This document shows positions 1 through 11,700 of a stretch of DNA of 64,000 nt, one piece after another. A program made the translations under genes and the position numbers. The DNA lies in contig CAXKWD010000005.1 in assembly GCA_964059195.1 (NCBI GenBank), positions 150,317,265-150,381,264 of the forward strand. The letters are read 5' to 3'. Below the pieces are notes generated by a model. It worked only from the letters and a program-made list of their open reading frames with translations, ran no database searches and was not told the origin of the DNA. Source of the DNA: Ectobius pallidus (taxonomy: Eukaryota > Arthropoda > Insecta > Blattodea > Ectobiidae). Position 1 is the stretch's first letter. The number at the start of each line of letters is the position of its first letter.

Positions 1-1740
1 GGGGTCTTTCAAAAAATTTATATTACCACATACTGTACGGTCGTTTATGACTTATGAGCTGTCACCTAGAGGGCCAAAAAATAATCCATTTTTTAGTTTT
101 TCTGTACTTCCTACAGTTTTCGTCCTACGTGTCCGGAGTATGGCCAAGAACCTTCACTAGCTAAACTATCAAGCAAGATTTTGTTTCGCTAGACTTAGAG
201 AGTTCACGAATAAACTCCCCCTCCTCGACAAAAGTAGAGCTGGTAGAGAAAAACTGTTTATAAGTTATATTTGGAATAAGCACACTAAGTATAGCCAAAA
301 TCCGGTAAAACATCTGAGAAACCAAACAAAAAGTTCTTTTTTGTTGGGCTGTGTAATCTTTTTCGCCTATCCCTTTTTTAGTCTCCTTATTTCTATATTA
401 TTGGACACCAATAGTAAAGTTTGAAGTACTTCATAAACGCGCCTAACGGAGTATATTACATTACGCTTATTTACATTTTTGTCGAAAAAGAGTAAAATAC
501 TTGTATCTACAAATGCAGCAGAAACTATCTAGTTTATCTATACATTGATGTTTCCTTGTAGCCATGTTGAGATAAAAATTATCATAGGTAATCCCACGAG
601 AGTTGGCGAGTTTATCGATAGAACCGCGACTCCGCAGCAGGAGCTAATTTATCTGATGAAACTCGTCAATTCGAGTTGGATTTATTAGTAGGCCTACTAT
701 TCCATGAATAAAAATTTAACGGATTATACAAATAATAATTACTTTCGTGCTTTGTTGTATAAAAACAAAACTAATAGCTGCGAGATCACGGCATACTATG
801 AATCAACTATCCATGAATAGATTCAAGTTACCATGTGGTAACCAGTGCTACCAAGCTAAGCTAACAGCAGAACAAGCAAGGTAAGCTAACAGTAGAACAG
901 AATAAAAGCACACGGACTGGCTTACACCGAATCGAAATTGTGTTTTTAATCAATGTACATTTCTATTATCTCAATTGCAAACAAGCTATCTTGTATAAAA
1001 TAATCTGTTTTCGTGCTGCTTAAAGGCAGCGTATGACGTATTAATCACTGCACACTGATGCTCACGTGTCCATAACGAGCAGACCTTTTTCCCGATAAAA
1101 CCGAAAAATATTGTAAGATAAACAGCCGTGATTGGTCCATATCCAAGGAATTGCTAAACGTTATTGGTCAATATCAATGAGTGGAATAATTAGGAATAAA
1201 AACGTAAAAAATTGTCATATCTGTACAATATTATCTCAGGCCTACTACCTGTCGAGACATGATAAACATAAACGGCTGGAATGCAAAAAAAAATGAATTG
1301 CATGAAAACTAGAGCAGTGAGAAAAAAACTGCTTTCAGATTTGATAACAGCACGTCAAACGTATTAAGAATCAGTGAAAAATTTCATGCAACTGAGATTA
1401 CGACAAAAAAAAATTGTTGGCTAATAATTTATGATTCAAAATCACAAAAAAACGTCTTACGATGTTCGATCGTTAAAAGAAAGCTTACAAAAATAACGAA
1501 ACTTGTTAGCGCCATTTCTTTTTCTTTTTTCTTTTTTTACAAATTGAGCCTGCCCATTAAGTTCTATATAACAGTCTTACATAGTAAATAATTATTACAT
1601 GTCAATAAGAAGATAAACAATATTCACAATATTATTGTAACATAAAAAATCACTAAATTAGTGTCTCATATTACTGTAACTTAGGCTGTATGACAGATAT
1701 CTTACAATGAGGTCGACCATTATGGATATTCATAGAAGAC
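1..1740. other. AT-rich spacer, nothing recognised
   Basis: No reading frame, RNA gene or clear repeat boundary stands out. There are short A and T runs, and a small imperfect direct repeat of 'gctaacag' near 858-900. Confidence 0.5.
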
Positions 1741-1744
1741 AGAT

Positions 1745-1840
1745 TCCATCTGGTGCCGTGAATCAAGATCTGGTTAGCTCAGTTGGTAGAGAATCGGCAA
1801 GGAAAGCTGAAGGTTACGGGTTCAACCTAAAATACTCATG
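1745..1840 (+). repeat. tRNA-derived SINE fragment (family B)
   Basis: A tRNA-like A box (TAGCTCAGTTGGTAGAG) is followed about 40 bp later by a B box (GGGTTCAACC). The lead-in 'tccatctggtgccgtgaat' matches the lead-ins of the copies near 19730 and 23713. It is a retroposon piece; the acceptor stem does not pair, so it is not a working tRNA. Confidence 0.7.
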
Positions 1841-2382
1841 TACAGTTATTCAAGGCTTGACACAGCATTTGAAGAAAATATAGTTGGTAAGGTCAGAGGT
1901 CATATAGTTCTCACATCCATATGATTACTTCATACATTCTCACTTTGACGTAAACTTTTAACTTGTACGCCTTAACGTCAAAATAATTGGGTCACGGGAC
2001 CACAATCTGGCGAAGAAGATGGATGGAACAGATTCATTGTTATGTGGTGAACTACGTGTAAGAATGACTGACAAAGAAAACACACACAGAGAGAGAAAGG
2101 CTGTGAACGAAAGCATTTGATTCGCACGTGTTTTGGTTTCACTCAATGCTTCAGTCATTCGCAACGTCATAAACAAATGCAGTTTCCAATATAAACAATA
2201 CGCCCTACAGACGACCTGTTCACAGACAATCCAGGGAGCTCCAAATTTCAGTATATCCCAGTCGCAAATATAACTCCCGTCAAAATGAAAAGCAGGATCA
2301 TTTGTTAAAAGCTTAGTACCATACATTAAAATAAGGTTAGCAGCACATTTAGTTAAAGAAGCACAAAATCTAGGTACATAAC

Positions 2383-2438
2383 TAGGGCAAGGTATTTGAT
2401 GATTTTGCACGTTTATTATACGACTGTTAAAAGATAGC

Positions 2439-2476
<38 letters not shown>

Positions 2477-3099
2477 GTGTATCATGAAATAATTGATTAA
2501 ATTAAGGCAATTTGTTGTTTGCATTTTTTGTTTTATTTTGCATTTTTCGTCATTTTTAATAGATAGGTCATTTTTTGGCAATTTTTAGGTCATTTTCGGC
2601 ATTTTAGACCAAGTTTCAGTGGAGGTGGAGAGGAGTTTTCCATGTACAAATTGTAACTTTAAGACAACAGACAATCGTTTTTATTTGAGAATCTCCACCA
2701 AGTGTTCATAGTTCATTTCAATTCAGGTTGCAGCAATAAACATTTTTTCTTTTCTTTTTAAATGGCACATATTTGCTACGGGCAATTTGATGGGCATGCC
2801 AGCTCAGAAAGAATTTCTTTTTCGCTAAGAGTGTCCAAGAAGCATAAATTTACTTACTTCTCTAGCTAAAAAATAAGTGCGTTTTATATTGTAAATTCAT
2901 ATATAAGTTAACGTACTGTCATAAATTGTTTTAGCAATTTATTAACTTACTTTAAGAAACTAATTATAAGTAATAATGATAAATTTATTGGTAATTTTTT
3001 TTTTTAATTTTGGGTATTTTTTCACTATTTTTAGGTCATAAATGCATTTTTTATTTTGCTTTTTTCACTATTTTTATGGCCATTAAATGCCTTGCCCTA
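2383..3099. mobile_element. hAT-type non-autonomous transposon (MITE), 717 bp
   Basis: The ends are inverted: TAGGGCAAGG at the left and CCTTGCCCTA at the right. They are flanked by near-identical 8-bp sequences, TACATAAC (2375-2382) and TACATGAC (3100-3107), the duplication length made by hAT transposases. The interior is T-rich with repeated 'ttttaggtcatttt' and 'ggcattt' blocks and codes for nothing. A diverged relative lies at about 8656-9510. Class assignment rests on TIR and duplication length only. Confidence 0.8.
2442..2473. repeat. (AT)n microsatellite
   Basis: About 16 TA dinucleotides inside the hAT-type MITE. It creates the Ile-Tyr run of a spurious minus-strand frame. Confidence 0.95.
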
Positions 3100-3254
3100 T
3101 ACATGACTATACTGCATTACACTATTTAATACTGTAGTAATAACCAGTGCTAGAATCTCTATGAAAATACGATTTGTTTTTACTTTAGTTTGGAAGTTGT
3201 AATACACTTTGACAAATCATTAGACATGCTAGGGTTGGAAAAGATTTCCGTAAA

Positions 3255-3490
3255 CCAAGCGAGGTGGCCGAAATGCTAACGTCTTGGACTCGCGTTCGGG
3301 AGGTCCCAGGTTCAAAACCCATAACCGACCTATCTGACATCATTTCCCCAGTCGTAAAGGCAAATTCAAAATTGGTTATTTAGATACGACGAATCATCCT
3401 CGCTATTTCATACTTAAATATCAGCTGAAAGTTATGCCATAAAATACACCATTAATGTTTACCCACTTCCACATGAGATAGAAACCTTTT
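3255..3490 (+). repeat. tRNA-derived SINE (family A), copy 1
   Basis: The head GCGAGGTGGCCGAAATGC resembles a Leu/Ser-type tRNA 5' half, followed by a B-box-like GGTCCCAGGTTCAAAACCC. The body has 'catttccccagtcg' and 'gaatcatcctcgc', both also present in the copies at 53437 and, inverted, at 26090. The 3' boundary is approximate. Confidence 0.85.
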
Positions 3491-5400
3491 AGCTTGTAAC
3501 CGACGGAGAAATTCCAAAAAGTTCATTTTATTTTTTACCCCGAAAAATCCTAAAGTCTTCCCGCACTTTTTTAGGTTTATTATGACTAAACGGTAATAGG
3601 CTACAAGAGAGTCTAAATACACGGACTATATCCGATGCGGTGTCAGTTCAAAAAATCCTTTCCCGAGAACTTCAGTGGGCTGCCCCCAACGAACGAAGTG
3701 AGATGCAATATAAAATTGATAGAGTAAAAGTTTATGTTACAATATCAGGAACTTTATCCGTGTATTAGTATTGCCATTCATGAAAACTAGCTATTCCATT
3801 AAAATTCTTTACGTTGATTTCAAATTTACAAACCCGCTGATATAATTTGGGGAATGCTCATATTAATACATATCCAGCCAGCTCTGATACGGTTAATCTA
3901 TCCATTGTTGCTAAATCCTTATTGCACTCCTTAGCTAGTAAGTGTTACTTACGAAAGTTGTTTACATGGATCGTAAGTTGACATTCCCACACAGTCTTGT
4001 TGCTAAGGGCGGTTGCGATGAGGTTAAATTACTTACGGTCCAAGCGCCACGTCATAATTCATTACGATACACTTCATAATACAAGTCTTTACGGACAAAG
4101 CCCCCAGGACAAATATTCGGTTCCCATAACAACAAACACATGCGAATCACTTTCTGAAATAAACATCTATTTTCAAGAATGTATTTACATAATATTTTCA
4201 GGTAATATCACAATTAATATAATTAAATTGATATAAATAATCATCGTGCAAAAAATAGCATGCAACACACGGGCCGTAAAGGCATTTGTATCGCAATATA
4301 CTATTTCATACTAGGTCACTTGTTACCAAGGTATATAAAGCTACACTTGTTACGGTCACTGCTAGTATTGCCAATAGCAGCTATATGATAAAACAATTTG
4401 CAATCGCTTTTTTCATCACAAATGGCAGGTTGGCATTCCACTTCAGTTATAAAACTTTCAGTATTAATCAAATCTAAACTTATGGCTGGATAACTAGTTT
4501 CGCTGAGCTCGATTACAGGCCTACATCTGAATTATGTTCTATACAACTTCCATTGTTGGCAATCATAAAATGTGGTGACCGTCACAAGTGTCCCAGTGTG
4601 AAAGCTCACTTTTAAACCAATGCTTCATCGCAGGTCACAAGTGATCCAATGTGAAAAGGCTCTTAATCCATGAGGTGATTCGACTCAGATACCGTCTTTA
4701 AGCGCTCTTTGGGGTATACAAACGTTTCAATTATTTTGTATTTATTTTAGATGTGTGAAGAACCCCAGTTCAAAATGTCTACGATATAATTTGTCGTAAG
4801 TCAGATTCTACTAGGCACGTATCCTACAAGGTTTGACCGATTGACTACAAAGCTGGAAGCATAATATGCTAAACTAATAATATTATTTACTTCATGAAGT
4901 CCTCAGGTTTTGTAACTACAGTTGGCTTACATATTTGATAATTCCTGATCCGGGAAAATATTACGATTAGCCTAAAATGATGCATTGTTTATTATGATTA
5001 TTAGTTGAATAATCACGAAATTTCATATGGCGACGAACTAGATTTCTGCTCCACGCTTTAGAAAATCGACTCCTTTTGATATTAGCAAACTAGGCTGAAT
5101 TACCGATTCTAAAAATTACCACAAAAACGAAGGTCGCATTTTCATTTAATAGCTTCGCTTACGAAACAACAAAACCCCCGAATAATGACAACTGGTTTAC
5201 CAGAACTTCATATCTCATTATTCCTTTCTGAGTACAACTTATTCCTTGGGCCAAGTATCACTGAAATTCCAACACAACATTATTCTCCGCCGTTATTTCC
5301 GCTGACACCTACTTCAATTTCGGAGTTTTGCACTTAGAAAGTAACAAAGTAACACGCACGGAATTTACACGTCTTATTGTATAGATACTTACACATAAGT
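3491..5400. other. Spacer, no gene recognised
   Basis: Two short frames (3997-4236 and 4286-4477) have no domain-like pattern and look like chance. Around 4575-4655 two 'gtcacaagtg' direct repeats lie about 60 bp apart. Confidence 0.5.
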
Positions 5401-5402
5401 CC

Positions 5403-5443
5403 ATTTATTATTATTATTGTTATTATTATTATTATTATTATTT
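5403..5443. repeat. (ATT)n microsatellite
   Basis: About 13 near-perfect ATT triplets with one G substitution. Confidence 0.95.
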
Positions 5444-5747
5444 TCTAGGTATCACGAGTGGACTACTGTAAAGTATCGTTGCAAATCTCAGAATACATTT
5501 CTCACGAGAATCAATAAAGGAAAACGATTGCCCTGCAAGTAATTCATAATTATCTTAAATCGATTCTGTATAACAAAATCAGCCTATGAAAACAAGTTCT
5601 TTACTGCTTTGTTGTCGCTTCTTAGCGGACTAACTGAATTGAATGCCTGCGGCAGATCTGTAATTATTATTAGAGATGTAAAGTTCTAGGGACTCCTTTA
5701 TTCTTTAACTTTGATTTGAATAGTATGCGTACTTCCGTACTTTCAAG

Positions 5748-6138
5748 CATAGGCGTAACCAGGCCGACCATATGGGGGGGTTATAACATCTGGGGGGTAT
5801 GGAATACCCCCCAGGGAGAGGGGGGTCCGGGAGTCCTCCCCCGGAAAATTTTGAAAATTAAGACGCAAAATAACGAGTTTTAAGCTTCCGGGGGTTTCCC
5901 CCGGAAAATTTTAAAAAGTAAGACGCAAAATAACGAGTTTTAAGCTTCCGGGGGTCCTTCCCCGGAAAATTTAAAAAATTAAGACGGAAAATAACGAGTT
6001 TTAAGCTTCCCACGCTTTATGCTTGTATTAAGTAATTTATGGGCAGACTTAAAAAATTATACAATTTTCCTTTTTTCAATCAATGGGGGGGGGGGGGGTT
6101 CAAACCCCCAAACCCCCCCCCCCCTCGGTACGCCTATG
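5748..6138 (+). mobile_element. hAT MITE with G/C homopolymers, copy 1 (391 bp)
   Basis: Starts CATAGGCGTA and ends TACGCCTATG, flanked by perfect 8-bp duplications CTTTCAAG (5740-5747 and 6139-6146), a hAT signature. Inside are three tandem units of about 65 bp, each with 'aattaagacgcaaaataacg', 'ttttaagcttcc' and 'gggggt..ccccggaaaattt', then runs of 14 G and 13 C near the right end. A second copy lies inverted at 40079-40466. It is non-coding and must have been moved by a transposase supplied elsewhere. Confidence 0.92.
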
Positions 6139-6389
6139 CTTTCAAGAATATGCTAAGCATAGGCTCGTTTAACTTTGAGCTAATTTCGTGGAGCAAATAA
6201 GCTGGGAGAGGTTCTGTTTTTGTGAATTTTTCAACCTCAGAATCACGAAATCAGTTGGGGAAAAAATTCTATGTAAGGCAGAATCAAAAGTGATAAGTAA
6301 AGTAGTCCCTATACAGTCCGTGAAGGCCCTTAGAGTTCCAGTGATATAAAACGCCTATTGTTTCAATTTGACGCAAAGCTTTATTGTTC

Positions 6390-6745
6390 ACAGACAATAC
6401 TTTGTTTCTACAAACAGTTTGTTTCTACCCTTCAGATAATTTTTGAGAAAAAATGTTTCAAATGAATTTTTAGCTCCTAGTTTAAGTATTTCATCTACAA
6501 AATTAATACAAAATCGTTTGAGTCGTTTTGGATAAAATTGCGAAAAACTAACTTTTCTTCGTGTAAATTAACATTCAAAGTAAGAGAAAGTCGTCGCCAA
6601 TCTTCCTGTCACATCCTCATAAAATTCAAAACCCAAATGTAAAATTTTGTTTCCCTACGATTTTTCGTTCTCGAGATAGGTTGAGTTACACACACACTCA
6701 CGCAGGCATGTTTCTGAAAACAGTATTTTATGAATCAGTGCTCCT
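6390..6745 (+). repeat. Interspersed repeat 'K', copy 1
   Basis: Segments such as 'agagaaagtcgtcgccaat', 'gtcacatcctca', 'aaaattttgtttc' and 'tttttcgttctcgagatag' recur at 51417-51560 and, inverted, at about 37300-37450. No TIR, tail or coding capacity was identified. This copy keeps the uninterrupted site into which the mariner-like element at 50861-51414 inserted in the other copy. Confidence 0.7.
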
Positions 6746-8150
6746 CAAAACGTATATTTCACCTTCAAATTTCTGGATCGAACAAAATAGTAATTCATAG
6801 TAACTACGGTACGGATAGAGGAAGTAAAAATGTTATTTAACACACTGTGTTGAAAATTAAATAAATTCAATTAATTGAATATGATTTTATAATCACCCTA
6901 TAGTCACGGTCGACACAACATTCTGGAAAGCATCCAATCGACATTCGGAACAATCCAAGGTAGTCAGTGCCGCAAACATTCACTCGCCCGTATGCCTGCA
7001 GCGATCACATTTTTGAAGCCAGTTAATGAAAAGAGGACACGATATCCTACCTTTATTAATTTCCGTCGGGGTCTACAGGTAATATCACCGTTCCATGTTT
7101 GAAAACTAGAAATCCAGTAGAAACGAATTGCAACATTTGGCCCATAGGATGAAAGCATTATACATCACACAGCTGTTATAAGGTGTGTTGAATCAAATCT
7201 CTGTGATGTCCCAAAAAAACTTGGAGCCTTTCAAGGATACGGGTAGGTTATATGAAATATTTGTCGTATAATTGCTTCTGAATTCTACTTTGTTCTTTGT
7301 GACTTAAAACAAAATAAAAAAAGGAAACTTGGATCACGATTATTTCCATTTGAATGGAGAAGTAGCTATTACTGTTTACCGAGTTATAAATATTCTCCTA
7401 GCTGCAAGGGGATCAACTAAATTTAGCTTGACTATTTAGCTCATGTATCAGTGACCAATCCAGTTCAAGAATATGCGGAATATCGATCAATCGCAATCGT
7501 CTATCGTCGTAATTTTATAGCTTTATTTTTACCACTTTCATTTTATCGCAACTACGTGCAATTGTTTTATATTTTAATTCAAAGGACTGAACACTGAAAC
7601 ATCTTCAAAAACAACTGAACACTGTGATTGGTTATATAATATTTATAAGCTGCATATGAACTTTAAACGATATAGAAATTCATAATTATGTGTATAATTA
7701 TGTGTATTTTATATCTCGTGCAATAAAAAAATAGCTATTAACAATATGATATTAGTTCTACCAAAGAGGTTAACCTCTAAATATAAAACAGCTGAAGAAA
7801 AGTCGCAACAAGCACGACTATCGCCTACGGCGAAACGATATATTATAATATATCGATATAATTATTATAATATATCGATTATCCTGCCAAAGACCATTTC
7901 GCTTTGTCTACTATGACACAAATAGCGATATTAGTATTCATTTAATGACATTCTGCGAGTATTCGCTAAATAGGCAATTCATAATAAACGTAACTCAAGA
8001 TCCGGATTCTCACAATATAATACTTTGTTCGTGAATTTATTGATAAACTCCGGACCTCTCGTTACATTAACTTCGATAATCCACAGGATGAAGAAAATCT
8101 GAAGACAGTAATGCGATATATTTATATTTTCTTATTTCAGAACAGTATCC
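6746..8150. other. Spacer, no gene recognised
   Basis: AT-rich. It contains a short direct repeat of 'ttataatatatcgat' at 7838-7882. The minus-strand frame at 6964-7158 has no recognisable motif. Confidence 0.5.
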
Positions 8151-8153
8151 AAA

Positions 8154-8228
8154 GGAAGAACACACATACGCTGGACATATGACTTCAAGAAAATAGCAAG
8201 AAAGCTATGGACGAGAAGAGCTAACTTA
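8154..8228 (+). pseudogene. Short relic of a LINE ORF2 C-terminus
   Basis: One frame reads SKGRTHIRWTYDFKKIARKL, resembling the 'GRPxxRWxDDIxxxAGxxW' segment just after the reverse transcriptase domain of RTE/Jockey-type non-LTR elements. A fuller version of this segment is at 25190-25400 on the minus strand. Only about 25 codons remain, with no start, tail or duplications, so the call is tentative. Confidence 0.5.
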
Positions 8229-8655
8229 TATTTGATTTTTATACTTCTGACTGGTGTAATTTGAAAAGTCATAGATTTTCGGGTTTCGAAATTAAGTAGC
8301 TTATCTATAGCAAGTAGACTTCTAAAAATAGCTTATAAAATCCAAACATATGATTTCAGCAATAAACTTTTCTTTCGTCCTGTACCTCTCAATAAAGAGT
8401 AAACTGATTTTAAACCAGAACGAACTCATGCTATGGATGGTGCGATATGACATTATTAATTGAACCTAAAATGCATAAATTAGTAAGCGAATAAAATTAT
8501 CAGCTAGATTTTATATGTAAAAGTCTACTCACATTTTGTTCACGGATATGCCATTATAACTTAATCCGTCTAGGACAGAAACATACCTGCAACAAGATAA
8601 ACATCATTTCAGTTGATTTTTATTCAGTGTAAAGCAAAACAATAAATATGGGATA

Positions 8656-9510
8656 AGCAGGACAAGGCATTTGATGATTCTGTACCTTTTTTTTTACATG
8701 AAATTTGAAACATAGCTCGAATATACGGCATACAAATGCGTATGTGAATTAATTGATTAAATCAGAGCGATTTGTTGGACATTATTCTGCATTTTTTAAT
8801 TCCAAGAGATAGTTTTTTTTTACCTTTTTGCGTCATTTTCGGCATTTTTGTAGTTTTTAAATAAATTGCGTTATAGTGATTTTTTCATTATTATATGTTT
8901 TTAATTATTGTTTATTATAACTTTATAAGGAAATAACGTTCACAGGAAAATAAGCAGATTTTCAGTATAACTGCTAACCCAATTTTAGAAATGCATTTTT
9001 AACTCTACTATATTGCCAAGAAATCCTCTAGTGGAGGTACAAAGCATTACTTTCAGATAATACATAGTCCTTTTAATTTGAGAATTTCCACCAAATTTTC
9101 TTCTTCACCACTGCAGTTTAATATCTCGCATATTCTAGCAATAAAGAATTAAGTATAGGCTACTTAGGTCTATATTTATATTTTTAATTTCGTTTTAAAT
9201 AGCATTTCATTTTATATATCTGCTATGGGCATCTTGAAGGGATGGAATTATGAAATAATAGCTTTTTCACAAAGGGTGACCAAGTAGCATTGATTTACTT
9301 ACAAATATCTTTTAAAAATCAATAAAAAAATATCCTACCACCCTAATTCAGAAATTCATTTATAGCCTACGATACAGAGCCTAAGGTTAAATTAACAAAA
9401 TAAAAATAAAATGTTTTAACTCTATTGTCATAGCCATGTGTAACAAATTACTGCATTTTAAGTTATTTAAAATTCAATATAGTTATATATAGGTCATTGC
9501 TTAATAATCC
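8656..9510. mobile_element. Diverged second copy of the 2383-3099 MITE family
   Basis: The left end 'gacaaggcatttgatgatt' and blocks 'ttaattgattaaat', 'gcgatttgttg', 'gtcattttcggcattttt' and 'gagaatttccacca' match the element at 2383-3099 in order. The right terminus is unclear, and no duplication could be paired. Confidence 0.7.
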
Positions 9511-9814
9511 TTTCCATAGCATTGCAGAATTTTAGGCTCCCTTATGTTAATCACAATAGACTACATTACATTATAAAAAATCTATATTATCTTATTATAG
9601 TAGATACTGCATATTTTACTATCTTCATGGCTAAACTCTATTTGTATTATAGACTTCTTCGTTCTATTTTATGTTACAGTATATGTAATTTTCTATTGTT
9701 CCTTATGGCAAATAAACATTGAAATGAAATGAATTGATGAGTCAGCTCGGGGGTTACAGAATGTAATCATTAACCTTTTCATTGCTATTGAACTATTGTT
9801 AAAAGGAGAGCTAT

Positions 9815-10010
9815 AAGACTAACAGAGTGGTGTTTTATGTAAAACATGTGGATTTTTATCCACGCATTACATTTATTATTTATGGAAGCCAGCTATTCTA
9901 CGGATTTTTTTCGTACATATTTCAAATTTAGAGCCCACGGATGGTTTGACTTGATGTTTGCTTATATAACCATATAAATTCAGCTGTGAAAGGGTTAATC
10001 CAAAATTTAT
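9815..10010 (+). repeat. Interspersed repeat 'R', copy 1
   Basis: Contains 'ggatttttatccacgcatta', 'ccagcta' and 'tttagagcccacggatgg'. Related copies are at about 17825-17995 and, split by a transposon, at 56300-56395 plus 57085-57150. Type unknown. Confidence 0.65.
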
Positions 10011-10117
10011 ATCTCTCTTCTGTTCGCCTCCTTCAATGCACAGAGACTTATAATAATCCATTAAAACTAACCAAACAATAAAAATTATAATAAAGCAAGG
10101 TTGTCTAATTCCTAAAG

Positions 10118-10614
10118 CAGGGTTGCCCTACGTACGACTATTTCATAGATTTGTACGACGTGCGACGCAACCATGAGTCGTATGCCCATTTGTACGACTA
10201 TTTTTAACATAGAGTTTTATATTTATTTAACCAATCCTCTGAGGAATTTTGAATTTTGATATATTTTTCAGCTCTTTGTTTTCTCATGGGTTTTGTTGTA
10301 AGCATGTTGCTAATAATAACAACACTATTGCAATTACTGTTTATTTAATTTTATTGTACTTTATCTAATTTAGCACATCGAAAGATAATGAAACACGCCT
10401 AATCATTTACAAATAAGATGATTTATTAACAATTACATGATATATGTAAGGTGTATAAACCGATTATTTATTATTATTATCATCATTATCATTATTATTA
10501 ACGCAATAAGTTCATTACACTGAAAAATCACAAAGTATACGACAGTTTTAACTAGCATACGACTATTTTCGAATATTGGTACGACTGTTCTACGTTTCTG
10601 ATCTGGCAACCCTG
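10118..10614. mobile_element. hAT-type non-autonomous element with TACGAC subterminal motifs
   Basis: The ends CAGGGTTGCC and GGCAACCCTG form a perfect 10-bp TIR of typical hAT appearance. Flanking 8-bp sequences TCCTAAAG (10110-10117) and CCCTAAAG (10615-10622) differ at one base. About seven TACGAC or GTCGTA hexamers cluster in the first and last 100 bp, as expected of transposase-binding sites. No transposase frame remains. Confidence 0.88.
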
Positions 10615-10953
10615 CCCTAAAGTACATTCGTTGCATGTGTCGCATACAGGATTTTAAATTTATATTGCCAATAAATAACACTTTTCCAGGACCTTCCACT
10701 GATGTTAAGACGTACCTTTTCGTTAAAACTGTCAAAAACCTATTTTATCTACCATCTTTATTTATCGTTTTTGTTCTGCTTTCCTTTCTTCTTTCCTTCG
10801 CTAGCCTCAGTTTCATGGTACTTACAAGTCCTAGGAATGTGATAAGCTTGACTCAGGGCCACCTCTTAAGATATCTTACGAAAAAAATGTAAAATGGGAA
10901 TGTTCCGGTAGGTAGGAAATAAATACAAACCGTTGGGTACAAGGCAAACGAGT
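10615..10953. other. Spacer, no gene recognised
   Basis: Short overlapping frames on both strands lack recognisable motifs. 'gggtacaaggcaaacgagt' at 10935-10953 is a partial outlier unit of the adjoining minisatellite. Confidence 0.5.
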
Positions 10954-11088
10954 GGGTACAAGGCACATACTCTCGCATTTTTAATATTTGGTACAAGGGG
11001 CACTCTCGTATTTTTAATCTTAGATACAAGGGGCACTCTCGCAGTTTTAATATTTGGTACAAGGGGCACTCTCGCATTTTTAATATTT
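10954..11088. repeat. 33-bp minisatellite, about four units
   Basis: Units start at 10954 (35 bp), 10990, 11023 and 11056 (33 bp each), with core 'ggtacaaggggcactctcgc' followed by an A/T-rich 'atttttaatattt'. Because 33 is divisible by three, the array stays open on both strands as 11-residue repeats (GTRGTLAFLIF forward, KNARVPLVPNI reverse). This is a repeat artefact rather than evidence of coding. Confidence 0.92.
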
Positions 11089-11399
11089 GGTACGGTCGGG
11101 AGTGTCGGTGACACTATACAAGGATAGTTTGTCACCATGCTTCGCTGAGAAACAAAATGTGAATATCGAGTGGCCGGAGCTAAAAATGCACCTTATATTT
11201 GCCTTTCGCCTAAATTTCAATCAAGTACTCGCCCGCAACCATAAACAATTTAGTCTGCCCAGGACTTCTAACCCACGACCTACATATTATGACTATTTTG
11301 ATTTTTAATTCGAACTTCTTCTGCAACAATTTTTGGTAACTTTAAGCTACGTTAAAACATTTTTGAAGAATTTATTTTACACTAAGCAAACAATGACGG

Positions 11400-11700
11400 A
11401 TTTTGGAGACCCCTGTATTTATCTATGCACACATCGCTCCCTGGACCATCCAATACTCCAGTAGTGATTTAGTTAATGTACGCTTGTCATAAACAAAACA
11501 CCCACAGCCCCCCCCCCCTACTTGCACGTTGTTCGGATGTTGTAGAGCACAGCCATGTTGGCAGAGTCGCCTGTCCCTTGCAGGGCCGCGAGCCCTGGAG
11601 CCCTTAAAGGGGAACACCAGTAACAGATCAGTAGTCGATCACGACAATGTCTAAGTAAGATCTGCCTCCACTCACGACCTCGCTATCTTTATGTTCTATC
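11400..11700. other. GC-richer island of unknown nature
   Basis: Much richer in G and C than its surroundings, with a run of nine C, 'ccttgcagggccgcgagccc' and 'gcctgtcccttgcag'. A minus-strand frame of 64 codons (11423-11617) spans it, without recognisable domain. It could be a repeat fragment or an exon remnant. Confidence 0.4.

Noticed and set aside
1958..2581. 207-codon minus-strand frame
   Set aside because: It runs through the (AT)n microsatellite and into the hAT-type MITE and has no domain pattern. Its Ile-Tyr stretch is microsatellite-derived.
10853..11138. Repeat-protein gene on either strand
   Set aside because: Both frames come from the 33-bp minisatellite; the irregular first unit and absence of a context argue against coding.
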